From contig JACBFI010000033.1 in the NCBI GenBank assembly GCA_013391385.1, positions 1 to 37,999 of the forward strand: a stretch of DNA of 37,999 bases. Reading direction: 5' to 3'. This document shows positions 25,825 through 34,192 of the stretch, one piece after another. Both the position numbers and the translations under genes were made by a program. Source of the DNA: Sediminibacterium sp. Gen4. Lineage in GTDB: Bacteria > Bacteroidota > Bacteroidia > Chitinophagales > Chitinophagaceae. The notes under the pieces were generated by a model. That model did no database searches, was not told the origin of the DNA, and saw nothing but the letters and a program-made list of their open reading frames with translations. Each line of letters begins with the position of its first letter. The first letter of the stretch is position 1.

Positions 25825-26697
25825 TTACTGTTTTCTCCTCGTTTGATCCGGATTCACCCTTCCATCGGGGTTTACTTGTGTGATATCAGCTTGGTGTACC
25901 CATTTTCCGCCAAGCCATTTAAAGCCTTCAAAAGTGCCGTAGGGTACAAGGGTGTGTTTCTTTTTGTTATCACCTTCTTCACTCACCAGATGTGCCATAA
26001 CGATCATGTTTAATTCAGGATCATAATTGAGTTTGGCATTGGCGTCTTTTTTGTATTCCAGACAAAAGCGGAATGCGGGTTGTTTGGGTTTGATATCGTC
26101 TTCCCGATAATTAAAATAACGGCCACCGAATTGTGGATTGCCATTGGCATCAAAAGTCATCACTTCCATCCATTTTCTGCTGCTTCTTGCGTCGTTTTCA
26201 TCGTAACCAAAGAGGGTATAATATTTTCTGTTGTTGTAGGTGGTTTGTATGATGTTGTAATACACGGCACCGATCCAGTTTTGGTTTGTTCGAACTGAAT
26301 CAAAAGGCGCTTCTGTGAATTTGGATGCGTCGAATAAAGGAATCAATTTCAATGAGCCATCATTGGTACGCATTTGTATCGCACCCTTTTGACGAAAATG
26401 GTTCATGTCTTCCATTTGTATCTGCCAGGTGAAGATTCTAAAGCTGCTATCAGGAGCATACTGTTGTGAAATGGTGATCAAGGAGTCGAAACGATAACGA
26501 AAGGAATGAGGTGTTCTTAAAGCCTTTACCAAACCTCTTGTAAAAGCACTGTCGGCCTTGAATCGATCCAGGAACTGATCTTCATTCAGTATGGCATAAG
26601 CCAGTGGCTTGAGTTCATCTTCCATCTGCTGTAATTCTTGTGCACGCACAGAAAGGGTGGTGATAACCAGTAAAAAAAGAAACAGACCTTGCTTCAT
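25825..26697 (-). CDS. Secreted hypothetical protein
   Basis: A 290-residue protein with a signal peptide (LFLFLLVITTLSVRAQ). The mature part is rich in aromatic and charged residues, with YYTLFGYDENDARSSRKWME and RFCLEYKKDANAKLNYDPE blocks. I recall similar secreted proteins of unknown function in Bacteroidota, but this was not checked. It is the last gene of the minus-strand cluster, 47 bases after the GmhB-like gene, so it may be cotranscribed. Function unknown; periplasm or outer surface. Confidence 0.75.
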   Translation of the reverse strand: MKQGLFLFLLVITTLSVRAQELQQMEDELKPLAYAILNEDQFLDRFKADSAFTRGLVKALRTPHSFRYRFDSLITISQQYAPDSSFRIFTWQIQMEDMNHFRQKGAIQMRTNDGSLKLIPLFDASKFTEAPFDSVRTNQNWIGAVYYNIIQTTYNNRKYYTLFGYDENDARSSRKWMEVMTFDANGNPQFGGRYFNYREDDIKPKQPAFRFCLEYKKDANAKLNYDPELNMIVMAHLVSEEGDNKKKHTLVPYGTFEGFKWLGGKWVHQADITQVNPDGRVNPDQTRRKQ

Positions 26698-26744
26698 ACT
26701 GTAAAAATAACTGAAAGAGAACGGTTCATTACAGTTTTAAGATT

Positions 26745-27332
26745 TTATTGCAGCTTACGTATCTGTAATAGCGCTTCCACAAAAGCAGGCAGATCTTTGA
26801 AACGCAGGTCAATATCCGGATGTGGGAATGGAACTTCCGGATGAGTAGTGGCAACAAAAACCGTATACATACCAGCATTTCTCCCAAATTTCATGTCGCT
26901 GGGTCTATTACCGATCATGATGCTTTTAGACAGATCAATATCCGGAAAATCTGCTTTTGCCTGAAAAGCCATACCCGGATTGGGTTTGCGATTAGGAGAA
27001 TCATCCGAAAGATCTGCGCAGAAATAAATTTGATCAATACTACCACCTGCTTGTTCAATTTCAGTGGTCATGTATTGGTGAATATCCTGCAAATCTTCCA
27101 GACGCATCACGCCTTTACCTACACCTTTTTGATTGGTCGTGATCAAAATATAACTAAAGAAAGGTCGGAGAGTGGCTAATGCCTCAGTAACCCCATCATA
27201 AAAACGAAACTCACCCTTGTGTAAGATATAATCATTGTTTTTCTCATGATTGATCACACCATCTCGATCAAGAAATAAAGTCCATTCAGGGGTAATGTTT
27301 TCCAGTTGCAACATGTGGCTTTCCTTAGTCAT
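26745..27332 (-). CDS. HAD-IIIA phosphatase, GmhB/HisB-like
   Basis: A 195-residue HAD-superfamily phosphatase. FLDRDGVINHE holds the nucleophile and acid Asp (D22, D24), ILITTNQKGVGKG is motif II, and RKPNPGM with a later MIGNRPSDMKFG are motifs III and IV. Next to gmhA it is probably the D-glycero-D-manno-heptose-1,7-bisphosphate 7-phosphatase. Two departures: the zinc-binding Cys loop of GmhB is not seen (YFCADLSDDSPNRKP instead), and G-N replaces the usual G-D in motif IV. Its start overlaps the gmhA stop by 8 bases; a second start lies at 27314. It fits a heptose pathway with gmhA. Confidence 0.83.
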   Translation of the reverse strand: MTKESHMLQLENITPEWTLFLDRDGVINHEKNNDYILHKGEFRFYDGVTEALATLRPFFSYILITTNQKGVGKGVMRLEDLQDIHQYMTTEIEQAGGSIDQIYFCADLSDDSPNRKPNPGMAFQAKADFPDIDLSKSIMIGNRPSDMKFGRNAGMYTVFVATTHPEVPFPHPDIDLRFKDLPAFVEALLQIRKLQ

Positions 27333-27903
27333 TAAAAATGGCAGCTTCTGTTAATTCACAAATGATATGTCCGAGTAGTATATGACTTTCCTGAATGCGA
27401 GGTGTAACAGTAGAAGGAACATTTAAAAGATAATCAGACAAATCTTTCATCTTACCTCCACTGGCGCCGGTAAAACCTACGGTAACAATACCTTTGGCGC
27501 GAGCAGTTTCAAATGCTTTTACAATGTTAGGGGAGTTACCGGAAGTGCTGATGCCAATCAACACATCTCCTTTTTCCATGGTACCATCTACAAGGCGACT
27601 ATAAATATCATCATAACTATAATCATTGGCAACAGCTGTTAAATACGATGTATTGCAATGCAAAGCATCAGATGGTAATGCTCTTCTGTTTTTATAAAAC
27701 CTGCCCGAAAATTCTGCTGCTAAATGTTGTGCATCAGCCGCGCTTCCGCCATTGCCACAAAACATGACTTTTTTACCGGATTGAAATGCATGGATCACCG
27801 CATCGGTAATATCTTGTACTTTTTGTTGAAAAGCATTGTCAGCCAATATTTCCTGTTTAACAGCAATAGAAGCGGCGATGATTGCATGAATATTTGTTGC
27901 CAT
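27325..27903 (-). CDS. gmhA: Sedoheptulose-7-phosphate isomerase
   Basis: A 192-residue SIS-domain isomerase that makes D-glycero-D-manno-heptose-7-phosphate, the first step to ADP- or GDP-heptose for LPS core or surface glycans. GNGGSAADAQHLAAEFSGRF contains H60 and E64, and GISTSGNSPN is the phosphate loop. Q171 and H179 in RIQESHILLGHIICE complete the residues known for zinc/active-site binding in E. coli GmhA. It overlaps the phosphatase gene downstream by 8 bases and follows a GT4 gene by 14. Confidence 0.93.
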   Translation of the reverse strand: MATNIHAIIAASIAVKQEILADNAFQQKVQDITDAVIHAFQSGKKVMFCGNGGSAADAQHLAAEFSGRFYKNRRALPSDALHCNTSYLTAVANDYSYDDIYSRLVDGTMEKGDVLIGISTSGNSPNIVKAFETARAKGIVTVGFTGASGGKMKDLSDYLLNVPSTVTPRIQESHILLGHIICELTEAAIFND

Positions 27904-27917
27904 AATAAAATGGTTGG

Positions 27918-29054
27918 TTAGGATTCTTTAGCCAGTCTGCGGATAGCACCCGTAAGTACTTCCCAACTGTATTTCTTTTTCTCTTCGCGAAGATGGAATA
28001 AAAAATGTTCTTCACCTAAACTGTACAGTTGCTGAATGCCTTTGGCAATTGCATCTGCATCCGGTTCTGTAACAATACCGGCTTTCTCATGCGGCACCAT
28101 AGCCGGTAATGCACCTACATTGGTCACCAACATGGGTTTTTCAAAATGATAGGATAGTGGCGTAATACCCGATTGAGTGGCATGTTTGTAAGGCTGTATC
28201 ACAAAATCTGCGGCACAGAGATAATTTCTAACTTCACTATCCGGAATAAAATCAGTTTTTAAAATCAGCAGATCCCTGATATTGAGTTCATCGATGAGTG
28301 ATTCATATTTTGCTTGATCCTCATAAAACTCACCTGCAATCAATAATCGGGGTGGGGTAGTTCCGGATTGTTTGAGTATTGCAATGGCTCGTAATAATAT
28401 GTCTAACCCCTTATAGGCTCTGATAAAACCGAAAAATAAAATGATAGGTTCTTCCTTGGGAAGTCCTAATGCTTCTCTGGCAGTTGTTTTAGGTATCGTA
28501 TCTCCGAAATTGTCGTACAATGGATGAATGACCACTTCAGCAGGTTTCCGGGTAAACATTCTCAGATCGTGGAATACTTTTTCACTCAGGGTAATGAAAG
28601 CATGTATGGGTGGAATAAAATATTGAGTAAATGCACGATCTCCTGGTCTCTTCTCATGTGGTATCACATTGTCAGCAATACAAATGATCTTGGTATGTCG
28701 GTTCTTTCTGACGCTTCTTAGTATTGTGCCCAAACAGGGACCCATAAAAGGCAACCAATAGCGAACCACAATCAGATCTGCTCTCTCTTGCCGTAACTTT
28801 TTTCCCACCCTGATCCAATTGAAAGGATTCACAGAGTTGATGACACTCCTGATGGTAAGATCGGTTGGCGCCGGCTCAGTGCCGTACTGCGATTTTCCGG
28901 GAAATAAAAAAGATGGATACTGTAGTGAGAAGCTATAGATCGTAACATCATCACCTTCTACCAGAAACTGTCTGGCCAGTCTTTCATTGAAAGTAGCAAT
29001 ACCACCACCCCTCAGTGGCCAGGCAGATCCTATGATGATGACTTTTTGCTTCAT
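27918..29054 (-). CDS. Family 4 glycosyltransferase
   Basis: A 378-residue GT-B fold retaining glycosyltransferase. The N-terminal part starts with GSAWPLRGGGIATFNERLA, a typical acceptor-site glycine loop. The C-terminal Rossmann domain has ILFFGFIRAYKGLDILLRAI, ITPLSYHFEKPMLVTNVGAL and PEADA-like residues of the GT4 donor site (E-x7-E region). It lies between a membrane GT2 and gmhA, fitting a surface-glycan or heptose-containing lipid pathway. The donor is not known. Confidence 0.88.
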   Translation of the reverse strand: MKQKVIIIGSAWPLRGGGIATFNERLARQFLVEGDDVTIYSFSLQYPSFLFPGKSQYGTEPAPTDLTIRSVINSVNPFNWIRVGKKLRQERADLIVVRYWLPFMGPCLGTILRSVRKNRHTKIICIADNVIPHEKRPGDRAFTQYFIPPIHAFITLSEKVFHDLRMFTRKPAEVVIHPLYDNFGDTIPKTTAREALGLPKEEPIILFFGFIRAYKGLDILLRAIAILKQSGTTPPRLLIAGEFYEDQAKYESLIDELNIRDLLILKTDFIPDSEVRNYLCAADFVIQPYKHATQSGITPLSYHFEKPMLVTNVGALPAMVPHEKAGIVTEPDADAIAKGIQQLYSLGEEHFLFHLREEKKKYSWEVLTGAIRRLAKES

Positions 29055-29073
29055 CTAAAGAGAGGATACTTTA

Positions 29074-30015
29074 TTACAATCCTGAGGTTTCTTCAATCAG
29101 GTACACATTTCTTTCCGAGGCATTCCTTGCAATCAATTCAGCAACAAATCCGGTAAGAAATAATTGCATACCAATGATCATGGTAGTGAGTGCGATGAAA
29201 AATGATGGACGATTGGTCAGAGAAAAATCTGATGATAAAAATTTAGCAATGATCAATGAAATACTGGCGCCTAAACCAATTAAAAAAGATAAAGTGCCCA
29301 ATAGTCCAAAAAATTGCATGGGTCTTTTTCCGAATTTTCCGAGGAACATGATGGTGGCGAGATCTAAAAATCCATTCACAAATCTTTGCCATCCAAACTT
29401 CGTAGTACCGTATTTGCGTGGACGATGTTCCACTACTTTCTCACCAATTCTTTTGAAGCCGCTCCATTTAGCCAGAATAGGAATATAGCGATGCATTTCT
29501 CCATACACTTCAATACTCTTCACCACTTTTTTACGGTACGCTTTGAGTCCGCAATTGAAATCATGTAAGCGTATACCGGAACTGCTTCTGGCAACAGCAT
29601 TGAATAATTTGGAAGGAATATTTTTCGTTAAGGTATTATCATATCGCTTTTTCTTCCAACCACTCACCATATCGTATCCTTCTTCAAGAATCAAGCGTCT
29701 CAGTTCCGGGATTTCATCAGGAGAGTCCTGCATATCAGCGTCCATGGTAATGATCACATCACCTTGTGCTGCTTTGAAGCCTTCATTCAATGCAGCCGAC
29801 TTACCATAATTGCGTTGGAACTTGATGCCCTTAAAACATGGGTTCTTTGTACCGATTTCCTGGATAACAGACCAACTACAATCTGTACTACCATCATCAA
29901 TCAAGATAACTTCATAGCTATAGCCGTGTTTGTTCATGACAGATTCAATCCACCCGCATAATTCGGGCAGCGATTCATCTTCATTGAGCAGGGGTACGAC
30001 TATTGACAGGTCCAT
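29074..30015 (-). CDS. Membrane GT2 glycosyltransferase (DPM1/GtrB-like)
   Basis: A 313-residue GT2 protein. DDGSTD (about 41-46) and DADMQDSPDE (about 92-101) are the nucleotide and metal sites, GLKAYRK and HRPRKYGTTKFGWQRF are family blocks, and two membrane helices follow at about 233-256 and 272-297. This is the layout of dolichol/undecaprenyl-phosphate sugar synthases, which charge a lipid carrier with a sugar. It precedes a GT4 in the same operon by 19 bases. Confidence 0.9.
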   Translation of the reverse strand: MDLSIVVPLLNEDESLPELCGWIESVMNKHGYSYEVILIDDGSTDCSWSVIQEIGTKNPCFKGIKFQRNYGKSAALNEGFKAAQGDVIITMDADMQDSPDEIPELRRLILEEGYDMVSGWKKKRYDNTLTKNIPSKLFNAVARSSSGIRLHDFNCGLKAYRKKVVKSIEVYGEMHRYIPILAKWSGFKRIGEKVVEHRPRKYGTTKFGWQRFVNGFLDLATIMFLGKFGKRPMQFFGLLGTLSFLIGLGASISLIIAKFLSSDFSLTNRPSFFIALTTMIIGMQLFLTGFVAELIARNASERNVYLIEETSGL

Positions 30016-30023
30016 AAATACGA

Positions 30024-30566
30024 TTATAATTGATCTTCGAATTTAGCTTCTTTTCTAATCACTAAGCTGATGAGTAATGATTTACAAAAGTTCCATATTA
30101 AAGTGATACCCAGACCTAAGAATATTTGTTTAAATGAAGTGTGTTTGGGTTCTTCTTTTACTTTAGACATGGCTTCTTCCAATTGTTGCTCACTGGCGCC
30201 AAACCTTTCCATCATTTTCATGGTTTTCTGCATGGTAATCTCCATTACTTTAGCAGTGAGGTCAGGATCAACCAATGCATACAACACATAATTACCAATG
30301 GCTTCTATCAATGCATAGATCACATAAGCCAGGAAAGTAAATTTAAGTGCTTCCTGAAAACTCAACAGGTTATCATTGCTTTTGCGCAATTTGATACCTA
30401 CTATGATTAATGTTACAATTACATAAGGAATGAAAGTGGTTATACCGGTGATGGATACAAAACTATCAGTACTTCCTATAGCCCAAGCGCCAAATGTTAA
30501 TGCGAGATAGATTAATCCGGTAATAACTCCGTAAGTAATAGCAGTTTGATTCAAGTTTGGTTTCAT
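30024..30566 (-). CDS. DUF4199 membrane protein
   Basis: A 180-residue protein with four hydrophobic helices (about 12-32, 42-60, 74-98 and 152-172) and a charged, Met-rich segment between the third and fourth (TAKVMEITMQKTMKMMERFG). The layout matches DUF4199, a Bacteroidota family of unknown function. It lies between the dihydroorotase-like gene and the GT2 gene, with spacings of 12 and 8 bases. Confidence 0.85.
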   Translation of the reverse strand: MKPNLNQTAITYGVITGLIYLALTFGAWAIGSTDSFVSITGITTFIPYVIVTLIIVGIKLRKSNDNLLSFQEALKFTFLAYVIYALIEAIGNYVLYALVDPDLTAKVMEITMQKTMKMMERFGASEQQLEEAMSKVKEEPKHTSFKQIFLGLGITLIWNFCKSLLISLVIRKEAKFEDQL

Positions 30567-30578
30567 GGTTGAGTGGGT

Positions 30579-31841
30579 TTATGGTTGATGAAGCTGTCCT
30601 TTATGGATGGTGGCAATCACTACACCTTTCATCTCTCGATCCAAAAAAGCACTGTTATTCGATTTGCTTTTCAGTGTCTCTTTAGTGAGTTTTCCGGATT
30701 TTCCCGTAGAGAAAATGGTGAGCTCAGCCTGTGTGCCTTCCTGTATATAAGTCTGCGGTAATCCAAAAATATTACGCGCATTGGTGGATAATAATGCAAT
30801 GATCTGGTCATTACTCAATCCATTTACAGATTCCAGTAAGGCAGGAAATACAGTCTGCAGACCCAGCATCCCATACGCCGCATATTCAAACTCACAGGTC
30901 TTATGATCCCAATCCTGTGGAATATGATGTGAAGCAATACAATCGATCTGTCCATTCTTCACTGCGGCACGTAATGCCATCATATCGTCACGGGTTCTTA
31001 GCGGAGGATTTACTTTCAGATTCGTATCATAGGTTTGTAAGTCTTCATCGCAAAAGAACAGGTGATAAGGAGTTACACTGCAAGTGATCTGTAAACCTTC
31101 TTTTTTAGCATCACTGATCAACGCAACACTTTTGGCTGTGGAGATACCGGTGATATGTAATTTGGATCCTGTGTATCTTAACAGATCGATATCTCTTTTA
31201 ATGATCAATTCTTCAGCCAATGCAGGTAAACCAGGTAATCCTAGTCTGGTAGACACAATCCCTTCATTGATCAGTCCGCCTGCCCCAATACTTTTATCGA
31301 TCGGCATCTGAATTAACACGCCATCAAATGCTTTTACATATTGCAGCGCTTTCAGGAATAGTCCGGGTGATTGAACGGGGTGAAGTCCGTCAGAGAAAGC
31401 CACCGCACCGCTATTCCGCATATCATACATTTCAGCGAGTGTTTGTCCCTCTTTACCTTTTGTGATGGTGCCAATCGGAAGAATACTGGCCGGTAAACAT
31501 TGTGATCCTAAGCGGATGTATTCTACCTGAGCCTTATTATCTGTTACGGGTTTATTATCAGCCAAAGCAAATACCTGCGTGAATCCACCGGCAGCGGCGG
31601 CCAAGGACATGGTCGCCAATGTTTCTTTGTATTCAAAACCCGGATCACAGGCATGAGCAAAAATGTCTACCCAACCTGGAGAGATGATGATTTGATCGGA
31701 TATGATTTCATGATCTGCTTTTCCGGTGATCTTATCAGCTATTTGAGTAATGATTCCGTCCTCAATAAGAATATCTTTAACCTTTCCGTTGTGTGCTGAA
31801 TGTGGATCGGCAACCATTGCCTGCCTGATGAGGATCTTCAT
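30579..31841 (-). CDS. Dihydroorotase-like protein with degraded active site
   Basis: A 420-residue protein of the amidohydrolase superfamily, clearly dihydroorotase-like over its length (GWVDIFAHACDPGFEYKET, GLINEGIVSTRLGLPGLP). Standard dihydroorotases make dihydroorotate in pyrimidine synthesis using a bimetal site. Here most ligands are changed: the HxH pair reads F61-A-H63, the substrate Arg is C65, the mid-chain HCED reads Q178-M-P-I, the HISHVST His is G232, and the ATDHAPH Asp is H305 in ASHHIPQ. It is therefore probably non-catalytic, perhaps a partner of aspartate carbamoyltransferase as for PyrC' (inference). It heads a seven-gene minus-strand cluster. Confidence 0.87.
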   Translation of the reverse strand: MKILIRQAMVADPHSAHNGKVKDILIEDGIITQIADKITGKADHEIISDQIIISPGWVDIFAHACDPGFEYKETLATMSLAAAAGGFTQVFALADNKPVTDNKAQVEYIRLGSQCLPASILPIGTITKGKEGQTLAEMYDMRNSGAVAFSDGLHPVQSPGLFLKALQYVKAFDGVLIQMPIDKSIGAGGLINEGIVSTRLGLPGLPALAEELIIKRDIDLLRYTGSKLHITGISTAKSVALISDAKKEGLQITCSVTPYHLFFCDEDLQTYDTNLKVNPPLRTRDDMMALRAAVKNGQIDCIASHHIPQDWDHKTCEFEYAAYGMLGLQTVFPALLESVNGLSNDQIIALLSTNARNIFGLPQTYIQEGTQAELTIFSTGKSGKLTKETLKSKSNNSAFLDREMKGVVIATIHKGQLHQP

Positions 31842-31892
31842 GTAGCGGGTATAAAATTTTGTGCAATATAACCTGAAATTTTCTTTTACCCC

Positions 31893-31900
31893 TATATTTG
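31893..31900 (+). promoter_or_regulatory. -7 element ahead of tRNA-Pro
   Basis: TATATTTG followed by CAGCC, fitting TAnnTTTG, about 53 bases before the tRNA. No clear -33 TTTG at the right distance. Confidence 0.45.
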
Positions 31901-31953
31901 CAGCCCCAATCGAATCTGTGATTTTTTGATCTCAGATCTCTGATTTAGTTTGA

Positions 31954-32027
31954 CGGGACGTAGCGCAGCCCGGTAGCGCGTTTGCATGGGGTGCAAGAGG
32001 TCGCTGGTTCGAATCCAGTCGTCCCGA
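31954..32027 (+). tRNA. tRNA-Pro (GGG)
   Basis: A 74-nt cloverleaf with acceptor arms CGGGACG/CGTCCCG, anticodon loop ATGGGGT giving GGG, and GGTTCGAATCC in the T arm. CCA is not encoded. Its 3' half is the probable integration site of the element that follows. Confidence 0.96.
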
Positions 32028-32032
32028 CAGAG

Positions 32033-32062
32033 AGAGTTCTAAGTAATTAGGACTCTTTTTTT
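32033..32062 (+). terminator. Terminator after tRNA-Pro
   Basis: AGAGTTCTAA and TTAGGACTCT form a stem (one mismatch) around GTAA, followed by seven T. Confidence 0.8.
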
Positions 32063-32172
32063 GTTCCTCTTATCTGGTAAGGGTTTCAGTGATTCAATTA
32101 CAATTTCCACTCACTTTCACTAAAGAATTCCATTTCTCAAATGCTACCCTATAAACTCAAAACGGGTATCAA

Positions 32173-33303
32173 ATGGGTATCAAAAATCAAAAAGGAACAG
32201 TTTCCATAGAAAACTATAGGGAACGTATAAGGATTAGATGGAGGTATCAGGGTATTAGATATGCTTTAAACCTCTTAGCATATACAAAGGCTAATCTTAT
32301 ACACGCAAGAAAAAAAGCCTCTGAAATTGAACTGGATATGGCACTAGGTTGCTTTGATAGTTCTCTAGCTAAATACAAGGGAATTTCATCAACGGTTACC
32401 CCTAAAATGGGTTTTACTGAGCAATATGAGGCATGGGTAAGGGATTATATGAACATGGATTGCGAAGTAAATACTAATTATAATGCATTCAGAAATATGA
32501 TTCGTAAATGGGGTGAAGTAAATGAGCAGAATGTAATAGTAAAATTCAATAGTGAACAGTTTTGCGTTGGTACTTACAATAGGAGGTTAACAATGCTCAA
32601 AACCTATGTAAAATGGCTTGTTAAATCTGGTATTTGGAAGAATAACCCTGTAGAGGATGTTCAGCCTAGAAGGGGTAAAAAGCTGCCTAAGCCTAAAAGA
32701 AAGCCATTTACTGAGGAAGAAATAAAGAAAATACTAGAAGCATTTAAAAATGATACTTATTGCCCTAAATCGTCAAGATATAAGCATTCTCACTATTACC
32801 CATTTATATACTTCATATTCAAAACAGGTGTAAGAAATGCAGAGGCAATTGGATTGAGGGTTGGGAAAATTAATTTGGATAAAAAAATAATACTAATAAA
32901 TGAAGTTCTAGCTCGTTCTCTAAAAGGGAGTAGTTCTAATCAACGGAGAAGAAAAGAAACAAAGAATGGGAAGGAAAGAACTTTACCCCTTACAAATGAT
33001 TTATTAGAACTTCTAAATCCATTGATACAAGGTAAAAATTTAGATGATTTAGTGTTTAAATCTATTAATGGATTACCTATAGATGATAATAATTTGCAGA
33101 AAAGAGTATTCAAGCCTATTTTAAAAGAGTTGGGTATAGAGGAAAGGGTTTTATATGCTTGTAGACACACATTTGCTAGCAGGTGTATTCAAAGTGGAAT
33201 ATCTCCAGTTAATACAGCTTTTTTAATGGGTAATAATCCCGAAACGACTTTAAGGAACTATACACATCAAATAGATACACCTAATAATCTCCCAATCATT
33301 TAA
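32173..33303 (+). CDS. Tyrosine recombinase/integrase
   Basis: A 376-residue phage-type integrase. Residues 1-70 form a basic arm-binding region, about 80-165 a SAM-like core-binding domain, and 180-376 the catalytic domain. The catalytic Arg is R221 in TGVRNAEAIGL, lysines K264/K267 lie on the expected hairpin, R331 is in YACRHTFASR and the nucleophile is Y363 in LRNYTH. The usual first His of HxxR is Y328, and the His/Trp of the LGH block is N354 (LMGNN). It faces away from tRNA-Pro, the usual orientation for a tRNA-integrated island. The start ATG lies inside a GGGTATCAAA direct repeat. The next gene overlaps its stop by one base. Confidence 0.94.
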   Translation: MGIKNQKGTVSIENYRERIRIRWRYQGIRYALNLLAYTKANLIHARKKASEIELDMALGCFDSSLAKYKGISSTVTPKMGFTEQYEAWVRDYMNMDCEVNTNYNAFRNMIRKWGEVNEQNVIVKFNSEQFCVGTYNRRLTMLKTYVKWLVKSGIWKNNPVEDVQPRRGKKLPKPKRKPFTEEEIKKILEAFKNDTYCPKSSRYKHSHYYPFIYFIFKTGVRNAEAIGLRVGKINLDKKIILINEVLARSLKGSSSNQRRRKETKNGKERTLPLTNDLLELLNPLIQGKNLDDLVFKSINGLPIDDNNLQKRVFKPILKELGIEERVLYACRHTFASRCIQSGISPVNTAFLMGNNPETTLRNYTHQIDTPNNLPII

Positions 33304-34001
33304 TGATTCTAATCAGTAATTTTAGTAAAAAAAATATGGCATTAATACCAGTTGATTTTAGTTTTTGGAATGATATTTTAGATATAAAAAAAGTGAACAA
33401 TGAAGATTCGTTAAAGGAATTTCTAGATATTGATTCCCCTTATTTATATATCCAAGAAGAACTCTACAATGAATCAAAACTTCATTCAGAAGCAATAATT
33501 ATTTATACAGAAAATGCTTTTTTAAATGAGTTAAGGCAAGAGTATCGAAAAAACTTTCTAGATATAACATTTCGAAATATCGATTACTATATCAAATTGA
33601 TTGGTGAGAACATATTATTGAAAGAGTTATGCCCTGATATGAATACGCATTTGCAAAGCGTTAAAGATATTTTGAGAACAAGGTACCCTGAATTATTTAA
33701 GTCCGATACGGAACAAGTTAATGCAAATACGAATTTCAAAATCCAGTGGAATGCAGGTCCTACTTCTTTAGCTACTTTGATATACGATTTGATGTATGAA
33801 TACAAGTTAAAAACTGGTAAGCCATTTATTTCTGCAACATCAGATGAAATTATTCCTTTTATTCATTCTCATTTCTGTGATCAAGATGGAGAACCTTTTG
33901 AGTTGGGTACTTTAAAAAAGTATATTGAAAAAAATGGTGAAGGTAACAGGGCTCGAGAAGCAAAAAATAACAGGGTAATTGTAAAGAAGATAGAAGAATA
34001 G
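33303..34001 (+). CDS. Hypothetical protein coupled to the integrase
   Basis: A 232-residue protein starting at the A of the integrase stop (TAATG), so translation is probably coupled. An internal start at 33336 is possible. It is charged, soluble and without a signal peptide. The C-terminal third (IQWNAGPTSLATLIYDLMYE, then a long basic tail) distantly resembles the C-terminal block of RteC-like regulators of Bacteroides conjugative elements (LQWxG...ELIYAL); this is a weak impression only. A role in element control would fit its position. Confidence 0.75.
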   Translation: MILISNFSKKNMALIPVDFSFWNDILDIKKVNNEDSLKEFLDIDSPYLYIQEELYNESKLHSEAIIIYTENAFLNELRQEYRKNFLDITFRNIDYYIKLIGENILLKELCPDMNTHLQSVKDILRTRYPELFKSDTEQVNANTNFKIQWNAGPTSLATLIYDLMYEYKLKTGKPFISATSDEIIPFIHSHFCDQDGEPFELGTLKKYIEKNGEGNRAREAKNNRVIVKKIEE

Positions 34002-34035
34002 ATTAGTATAACTAATTGATATTCAATAGTAATTT

Positions 34036-34072
34036 GTCCCTCAGACTAAATAGACTGATGGGACTTTTTTTA
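34036..34072 (+). terminator. Terminator after the integrase pair
   Basis: GTCCC-TCAG and CTGA-GGGAC form an imperfect stem around a loop that itself has CTA/TAG pairing, followed by seven T. Confidence 0.8.
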
Positions 34073-34108
34073 TGCTAATAAGTTGCACTTGTCATAAAAA
34101 ACAAGGCA

Positions 34109-34192
34109 ATGAAAAATAAATCACCTCCAAGAATATATGTAATAAAAGTTAGAAAAATCAATAATAACTATTTAAAAAAAATAAAAAAATGA
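34109..34192 (+). CDS. Possible 27-residue basic small ORF ahead of the helicase
   Basis: ATG at 34109 opens a 27-codon frame ending in TGA at 34190-34192, which overlaps the helicase ATG (ATGA). The predicted peptide begins MKNKSPPRIYVIKV and is very rich in lysine. AAGG lies a few bases before the ATG. Such an overlap is typical of coupled genes, so it could be a leader peptide or a remnant of an excisionase-like gene; the AT-rich setting also makes chance possible. Confidence 0.35.
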   Translation: MKNKSPPRIYVIKVRKINNNYLKKIKK

